Assembly: GCA_964514305.1 (NCBI GenBank) | Contig: CAZEQD010000042.1 | Location: 1 to 17,343 of the forward strand | Origin: CAZEQD01 sp964514305 | GTDB taxonomy: Bacteria; Acidobacteriota; Aminicenantia; Aminicenantales; Aminicenantaceae | Direction: 5' to 3' | DNA length: 17,343 bases | Shown here: one piece after another, positions 15,124 to 17,343 of the stretch | Numbering within the stretch: the first letter of the stretch is position 1 | Layout: each line of letters opens with the position of its first letter | The notes under the pieces: generated by a model | Databases searched by the model: none | What the model saw: the letters and a program-made list of their open reading frames with translations, nothing else | What the model was told of the DNA's origin: nothing | Position numbers and translations under genes: made by a program

Positions 15124-15501
15124 TCAATTTGGAGATCTTTTCCTCAAATCTTTAATGTTGGTGTAAATGGAAGCCGAAAAGGCTAAAATCAAAAAAATAA
15201 GAGCGAAAATATCGACCCATTTCTGGCTGACATCCAGCCCTGTCAAGGAATCAATAAGAAATTTCAGGTAGGAGGAGGGCAGGTCATGAAGGCCTAGCTT
15301 GGCCCTTACCTGCCAGTGCCATTCTGTGCTGGGGCAGAAGCCGTATCCATACCATATGCCAAGAATAAACCAGGAAAAAGCGGTGAGCGATAAAGTGATA
15401 AGGTTGGCTAGCCTTGTTTTTTTCCAGGCCCAGCCCAGAAGATTGAAAATGATCAAGGATGAGTGGAAAGCGAAGAAGAATTTATCAAGGAAATAATACA
15501 T
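15124..15501 (-). CDS. DUF2784-like small membrane protein
   Basis: A 125-aa integral membrane protein with about three hydrophobic segments (about 4-24, 33-53 and 95-113). Between the second and third is a conserved-looking loop, GFCPSTEWHWQVRAKLG (about 54-70), whose C-P-x-T-E pattern matches the DUF2784 family as I remember it. Function is unknown. The N-terminal half is rich in aromatic residues (MYYFLDKFFFAFHSS). No ribosome binding site is evident before the ATG at 15499-15501. It lies 84 bp upstream of the DPP IV-like gene on the same strand and could be co-transcribed with it, though a separate promoter-like sequence precedes the peptidase. Confidence 0.75.
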   Translation of the reverse strand: MYYFLDKFFFAFHSSLIIFNLLGWAWKKTRLANLITLSLTAFSWFILGIWYGYGFCPSTEWHWQVRAKLGLHDLPSSYLKFLIDSLTGLDVSQKWVDIFALIFLILAFSASIYTNIKDLRKRSPN

Positions 15502-15520
15502 CAGCTGCTGCTAATCTTTG

Positions 15521-15549
15521 ACTTAACACAAGTGTCTGTGAGATGTCAA
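15521..15549 (-). promoter_or_regulatory. Promoter candidate for the DUF2784-like gene
   Basis: On the minus strand a perfect TTGACA (complement of 15544-15549) is followed after 17 bp by TTAAGT (complement of 15521-15526), a weak -10 box, about 20 bp before the start codon. Confidence 0.4.
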
Positions 15550-15707
15550 TTTGAGGAAGCAAGAATGAAGACGCCTTGAATTATTTTGAACTTCTTAGAT
15601 TAAATTTTTAAAGGGAGGCGATTGTTCTAAGCTAAAATGGAAAGCTATAAACTGTATTAATTTATTTTGTTTTAATTGAAAAGTTTATTCTGAGCAGAAT
15701 GGATTAA

Positions 15708-16898
15708 TTAGCGAGGGGAGGAAACAGAATGGACTCGGAACATGGCTATACCATGAGAGGGAACTCTAGCAGCGATTCTCCCTCCTGTAATTTCTTCTTT
15801 GTGGGACCACAGGTTTCTGACTACATATTTTGATGCTTGGGGCATTCCTATCTTTTCGGCCTGAATAACTATGAAGGCAGATTTCTCTCCTCTGTTTAAG
15901 AGCAAAACAGCATAATCTCCACTTTTTAGAGGTTTTATCCAGACTTCCTGATTTCCTTCGTCGCGAATCTTATATCCCTGGATTCCGGCCGGATCCTGGT
16001 TCACTTTTATGGCTTCTTTATTTGTTAATATTTCTCTGGTCACTTCAGTCATATGGCGCAAGTCATTCCCAGCCATAAGCGGTGCTGCTAAAATACACCA
16101 CAGGCTGAAATGAGCCCTATCTTCAGTAGTAGTCATCCCTCCATTACCCACCTGAAGCATATCAGGGTCGTTCCAGGCTCCAGGACGAGCATATTTTGAA
16201 AGGCCGACCTGCTGGTCTAAGATGTACATTATACTTTCCCATGAGTTCTGGATATCTCCAGTAGTTCGCCATAGATTTCCTATCTCTGGGGCCCAGAGCC
16301 AGGGACGATTTTGTCCCCATTCACAGATACTGAAGACGATTGCCCGGCCAGTGGCTTCCAGTGCTTTTTTCATTTTCTGATAGCGTTCGACTGCATCCCG
16401 TCCCTGGTTATAACAGTTATCATATTTGAGATAATCTACACCCCATTCGGCGAACTTCTTCGCATCATTTTCTTCATGATCAAGACTTGCTGGGTATCCT
16501 TGGCAGGTCTTTGTTCCTGCTGAAGAATAGATGCCTAATTTTAAGCCTTTGCTGTGGACATAATCAGCCAGAGCTTTAATGCCGCTGGGGAATCTTTCGG
16601 GATCGGCCTGAAGATTTCCCTGCTTATCTCGGTTTGGAGCCATCCAGCAGTCATCAATGACTACATAGGTGTAGCCCACATCTTTCATTCCGGATGTAAC
16701 CATGGCCTCAGCAATTTCTCTTATTAGCTTTTCATTAATGTCACACCCAAATCTATTCCAACTGTTCCAACCCATTGGAGGAGTAAGAGCCAGTTTGTCT
16801 TTTGGAGCCTTTTGAGAAAAAAGTTGAGGGGCCAGAGCTAAACCCAGAAAAAAAACTAATGCTAAATAGAAAATTGAAAAGGCATTTTTTTGTCTCAT
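15708..16898 (-). CDS. GH27 alpha-galactosidase, exported
   Basis: A 396-aa glycoside hydrolase of family 27. A signal segment covers residues about 7-29 (ending LFSQ). The (beta/alpha)8 barrel begins at LALTPPMGWNSWN (36-48). The nucleophile is Asp160 in YLKYDNC and the acid/base is Asp215 in RTTGDI, aligned with the catalytic pairs of plant and human alpha-galactosidases. Other family landmarks are IDDCW (81-85), WNDPDMLQVGN (242-252) and NQDPAGIQGY (300-309). Residues about 315-392 form the usual C-terminal beta-sandwich. It should cleave terminal alpha-galactose residues from oligosaccharides or glycoconjugates outside the cytoplasm; alpha-N-acetylgalactosaminidase activity is possible within the family. 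AAGGAG is well spaced before the ATG. A strong promoter and an operator-like inverted repeat lie upstream. Confidence 0.93.
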   Translation of the reverse strand: MRQKNAFSIFYLALVFFLGLALAPQLFSQKAPKDKLALTPPMGWNSWNRFGCDINEKLIREIAEAMVTSGMKDVGYTYVVIDDCWMAPNRDKQGNLQADPERFPSGIKALADYVHSKGLKLGIYSSAGTKTCQGYPASLDHEENDAKKFAEWGVDYLKYDNCYNQGRDAVERYQKMKKALEATGRAIVFSICEWGQNRPWLWAPEIGNLWRTTGDIQNSWESIMYILDQQVGLSKYARPGAWNDPDMLQVGNGGMTTTEDRAHFSLWCILAAPLMAGNDLRHMTEVTREILTNKEAIKVNQDPAGIQGYKIRDEGNQEVWIKPLKSGDYAVLLLNRGEKSAFIVIQAEKIGMPQASKYVVRNLWSHKEEITGGRIAARVPSHGIAMFRVHSVSSPR

Positions 16899-16945
16899 TT
16901 TTGCTCCTTCTTGAATAAATACTTATGCGTTTCCAAATTTTTAGA

Positions 16946-16978
16946 TTTAGTTACTCTTGCTAACTAAAAGGTATACCT
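16946..16978 (-). promoter_or_regulatory. Inverted repeat and palindrome in the galactosidase leader, candidate operator
   Basis: TTTAGTTA (16946-16953) and TAACTAAA (16961-16968) are perfect 8-bp inverted arms around a 7-bp spacer. The 10-bp palindrome AGGTATACCT (16969-16978) follows at once. Both lie directly downstream of the predicted -10 box, around the transcription start, where a repressor would block initiation or early elongation. A hairpin in the leader RNA is the alternative. Confidence 0.4.
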
Positions 16979-17007
16979 AAAATATCATACAGAAAAAACC
17001 CCGTCAA
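16979..17007 (-). promoter_or_regulatory. Extended -10 sigma70-like promoter for the alpha-galactosidase gene
   Basis: On the minus strand TTGACG (complement of 17002-17007) is followed after exactly 17 bp by TATTTT (complement of 16979-16984), preceded by TGA, an extended -10. The start codon lies about 75-80 bp further on. Confidence 0.55.
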
Positions 17008-17110
17008 AACTTTTTTTATTATTTGTCATTGAAAAATTAAAAGCGCACTGATTTAAAATTTAAAAGTACACTTTTCACTATCTTGAAATTTGCTTATTTT
17101 TTTTTATTTT

Positions 17111-17165
17111 TTTTATGTCCTTTCCTTTTTTTATGTCCTTTTTTTTATGTGTATTTTTTTATGTC
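17111..17165 (+). repeat. T-rich tract with four degenerate TTTATGTCC copies
   Basis: ATGTCC or a variant begins at 17115, 17133, 17147 (ATGTGT) and 17161, each after a run of T. Spacings are 18, 14 and 14 bp. Nothing shows what it does. Confidence 0.4.
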
Positions 17166-17343
17166 CTTTGGCTAGCATATTTTATTTAAAATAAATAAAT
17201 TAACAAATTATGCTACCTATAAATATTTCTTAGATGAGATTTTTTTGGGGTAAAAAGTGTCTTTTAAGCTGAGGTACTTTTTATGCGTGGCAAGTTTTTT
17301 TTCATTCCCTACACTGTATGGCATATAACTCAGCGCTGTCATA

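Larger units (their letters stand above)
16899..17343. other. 445-bp gene-free region upstream of the galactosidase gene
   Basis: It contains the galactosidase leader, its promoter and a candidate operator (separate entries). It also holds the 14-bp inverted repeat AAAAGTACACTTTT (17062-17075) and a T-rich tract with four degenerate copies of TTTATGTCC (17111-17165). AAAAAGT and ACTTTTT pair at 17252-17258 and 17276-17282. No reading frame or RNA gene is recognisable before the window ends. Confidence 0.5.

Noticed and set aside
15687..15700. ATTCTG/CAGAAT palindrome after the galactosidase stop as a terminator
   Set aside because: The loop is only two bases and no T-run follows on the minus strand.
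1..17343. CRISPR arrays, tRNA or rRNA genes
   Set aside because: No regularly spaced repeat array with unique spacers, and no cloverleaf or rRNA-like sequence, was seen on either strand.

Overview
The window is AT-rich bacterial DNA carrying ten clear protein genes plus a small gene whose start is easily missed. The organism looks Gram-negative and heterotrophic, with strong purine-rich ribosome binding sites (AAGGAG, GGAGG) before many genes and several large secreted proteins. The mix of a Vps10/sortilin-like Asp-box protein, an M3 peptidase, an S9B dipeptidyl peptidase and a GH27 galactosidase would fit Candidatus Aminicenantes or a related protein- and sugar-degrading lineage. This is inference from gene content only; no taxonomic marker gene is present.

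Left part (1-3857): a small accessory islet. It starts in a repeat element (1-139) whose left tip is cut off by the window edge. Next comes a HEPN/MNT-type toxin-antitoxin pair: a winged helix-nucleotidyltransferase fusion (213-890) followed by an overlapping HEPN protein (about 850-1299). A SEC-C zinc-motif protein of unknown function (1509-2534, minus strand) follows. Then comes an AbiEii-like nucleotidyltransferase (2929-3597), coupled by an ATGA overlap to a small partner resembling DUF6922 (3594-3857). A 32-bp piece nearly identical to the SEC-C gene lies upstream of the first pair and suggests local gene decay or rearrangement.

Middle (3858-6051): a secreted protein with six D-x-D-x-D calcium-type FG-GAP/VCBS repeats (4019-5413) behind its own sigma70-like promoter. 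A 638-bp gene-free stretch follows, holding a second repeat element (5507-5808) with an internal terminator-like hairpin and a short tandem repeat.

Right part (6052-17343): extracytoplasmic catabolism. A large Vps10-like Asp-box beta-propeller protein (plus strand) meets a minus-strand run of five genes head-on. In transcription order these are GH27 alpha-galactosidase, DUF2784-like membrane protein, DPP IV-type peptidase, M3 dipeptidyl carboxypeptidase and a membrane-anchored metallophosphoesterase. The two peptidases plausibly remove dipeptides from the N and C termini of peptides respectively, in the periplasm. A third repeat element with perfect 34-bp inverted arms (12671-12803) separates them. 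Gaps of 84-246 bp and separate promoter-like sequences suggest individually transcribed genes rather than one tight operon.

The most interesting items are: the three GGGGTCAG-tipped elements that share terminal bases but have unrelated interiors; the HEPN gene with a hidden 5' extension and a His-to-Tyr change in its expected RNase motif; the helically phased repeats at the start of its partner; and the operator-like inverted repeat in the leader of the galactosidase gene.
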